A stretch of 18,105 nucleotides of DNA from Deinococcus rhizophilus (GTDB taxonomy: Bacteria; Deinococcota; Deinococci; Deinococcales; Deinococcaceae): assembly GCF_030271215.1 (NCBI RefSeq), contig NZ_JASNGB010000004.1, positions 34,292 through 52,396 of the forward strand. The letters are read 5' to 3'. Under the pieces are notes generated by a model. It saw nothing but the letters and a program-made list of their open reading frames with translations, did no database searches and was not told the DNA's origin. Positions 16,781-18,105 of this stretch are shown here, piece after piece. Made by a program: the position numbers and the translations under genes. Within the stretch, counting starts at the first letter, position 1. Every line of letters begins with the position of its first letter.

Positions 16781-16786
16781 AAGATA
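16781..16786 (-). promoter_or_regulatory. Probable -10 element of rel (leaderless GTG start)
   Basis: TATCTT on the minus strand is followed by 7 nt and GTG 16773. No Shine-Dalgarno lies between and no clear -35 is seen. The element decides the rel start codon. Confidence 0.5.
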
Positions 16787-16833
16787 GTGCATCGGCCCCG
16801 GCACAATGGGGACCGGGCGGCCCCAGCCAGATG

Positions 16834-16859
16834 AAGGCCCCCTCAGCGTGGGGAGCCTT
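16834..16859. repeat. Inverted repeat in the rel-tetR divergent region, candidate operator
   Basis: AAGGCCCCC (16834-16842) and GGGGAGCCTT (16850-16859) are inverted copies with one unpaired A. The repeat lies 30-56 bp upstream of the TetR -10 and between it and the rel promoter. TetR proteins often bind a palindrome next to their own promoter; the link is inference, and no T-run makes it a terminator. Confidence 0.35.
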
Positions 16860-16889
16860 GCGGCCACGGCAGCGTCAGACCGGGCACGC

Positions 16890-16895
16890 TACCCT
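16890..16895 (+). promoter_or_regulatory. Probable -10 element of the TetR gene (leaderless GTG start)
   Basis: TACCCT is followed by GAAGAAC (7 nt) and GTG 16903. The hexamer is identical to the one before ppgK. GAAGAA gives no good Shine-Dalgarno match. Confidence 0.5.
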
Positions 16896-16902
16896 GAAGA
16901 AC

Positions 16903-17595
<693 letters not shown>

Positions 17596-17604
17596 CCTCG
17601 GCGG

Positions 17605-18105
17605 GTGACTGCCGCCACACCCACTGCCACTGGCATCCGCACCCGCCTGACCCTTTCCGCCGGAGGCGAGCCGGTTCCTGCCGTCTGGCTGCGCCCCGGG
17701 ACCCCCGCCCCAGGCCAGCCCGCCGCCCTGCTGCTGCACGGTTTCTCCTCGCGCGGGGACGTGATGGCGGGCACGGTGGGCCGAGCCCTGCTGCGCCGGG
17801 GGGTGGCATCCCTCTCCCCCGACCTGCCGCTGCACGGGACACGGGGAAACCCGCTGGAGCTGCAGGCCCTGCGCAACCCGCTGGAACTCGCGCGGCTGTG
17901 GCGGCTCGCGCTGCGGGAAGCCGGGGCGGGCGTGGACTTTCTGCGGGGGGAAACTGGGCGCGTGGGCGTGGTGGGCTACTCGCTGGGATCGTTCCTGGCG
18001 GTGATGCTGGCTTCCCAGCGGCCGGAGGTCGCGGCGGTGGTCCTCGCGGCGGGCGGCGACCTGCCGGGCGGCACCCCGCTCACGGCGGTCGCGCGGACGG
18101 TGGCC
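17605..18105 (+). CDS. Alpha/beta hydrolase, partial at the window edge
   Basis: The first 167 residues of an alpha/beta hydrolase are present; the frame is open to the window end. It begins VTAATPTATGIRTRLTLSAG. The oxyanion-loop segment is LLLHGFSSRGD (residues 42-52), a SPDLPLHGTRG strand-turn follows at 71-81, and the nucleophile is Ser126 in VVGYSLGSF (GxSxG), matching a dienelactone-hydrolase/serine-hydrolase type enzyme. The Asp and His of the triad would be beyond the window. There is no signal peptide, so it is probably cytoplasmic. The GTG start lies 9 nt after the TetR stop codon and 6 nt after TAGCCT. The tight spacing suggests that the regulator and hydrolase are functionally linked. 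Confidence 0.82.
   Translation, partial: MTAATPTATGIRTRLTLSAGGEPVPAVWLRPGTPAPGQPAALLLHGFSSRGDVMAGTVGRALLRRGVASLSPDLPLHGTRGNPLELQALRNPLELARLWRLALREAGAGVDFLRGETGRVGVVGYSLGSFLAVMLASQRPEVAAVVLAAGGDLPGGTPLTAVARTVA

Overview
The window is GC-rich chromosomal DNA (about 70% G+C in the stretches I counted by hand). It most likely comes from a Deinococcus. The proline-tRNA ligase is of the short zinc-binding archaeal/eukaryotic type. The amylosucrase matches my recollection of the D. geothermalis enzyme closely. Ten starts have a -10-like hexamer (NANNNT, usually TANNNT) only 6-8 nt before the start codon and no Shine-Dalgarno, which is the leaderless arrangement described in Deinococcus. I see no insertion sequence, prophage, CRISPR array, rRNA or tRNA gene, so this is mostly core chromosome.

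Layout. 38-2532, minus strand: polyphosphate glucokinase (ppgK), ribosomal proteins L20 and L35 (rplT, rpmI) with their own promoter and structured leader, then a GNAT acetyltransferase preceded by a possible leader ORF. 2624-4572, minus: an amylosucrase gene broken by a 5-bp tandem duplication near its N-terminus. 4627-6615, plus: a Nudix hydrolase and proline-tRNA ligase (proS). 6663-9266, plus: a leaderless 13-codon leader peptide, an antiterminator/terminator pair, and leucine-tRNA ligase (leuS). 9441-11017, minus: two small proteins of unknown function and an exported alpha/beta hydrolase. 11141-11701, plus: a lipoprotein of atypical, lower-GC composition. 11765-13372, minus: a BMP/nucleoside-type double ATPase of an ABC importer with no permease beside it. 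13437-14225, plus: a PAP2-family membrane phosphatase divergent from the ATPase. 14398-16773, minus: bifunctional (p)ppGpp synthetase/hydrolase Rel. 16903-18105, plus: a TetR-family regulator followed at once by an alpha/beta hydrolase cut by the window edge.

The genes do not form one system. Themes are translation (L20, L35, ProRS, LeuRS, Rel) and carbohydrate/phosphate metabolism (polyphosphate glucokinase, amylosucrase, Nudix, PAP2). The most informative signals are non-coding: the leuS leader with two mutually exclusive hairpins, three GGTNACC motifs around the GNAT ribosome-binding site, the rpmI-rplT leader, and the frameshifting duplication in the amylosucrase gene. All calls come from reading the sequence and recalled family knowledge; no search was run.
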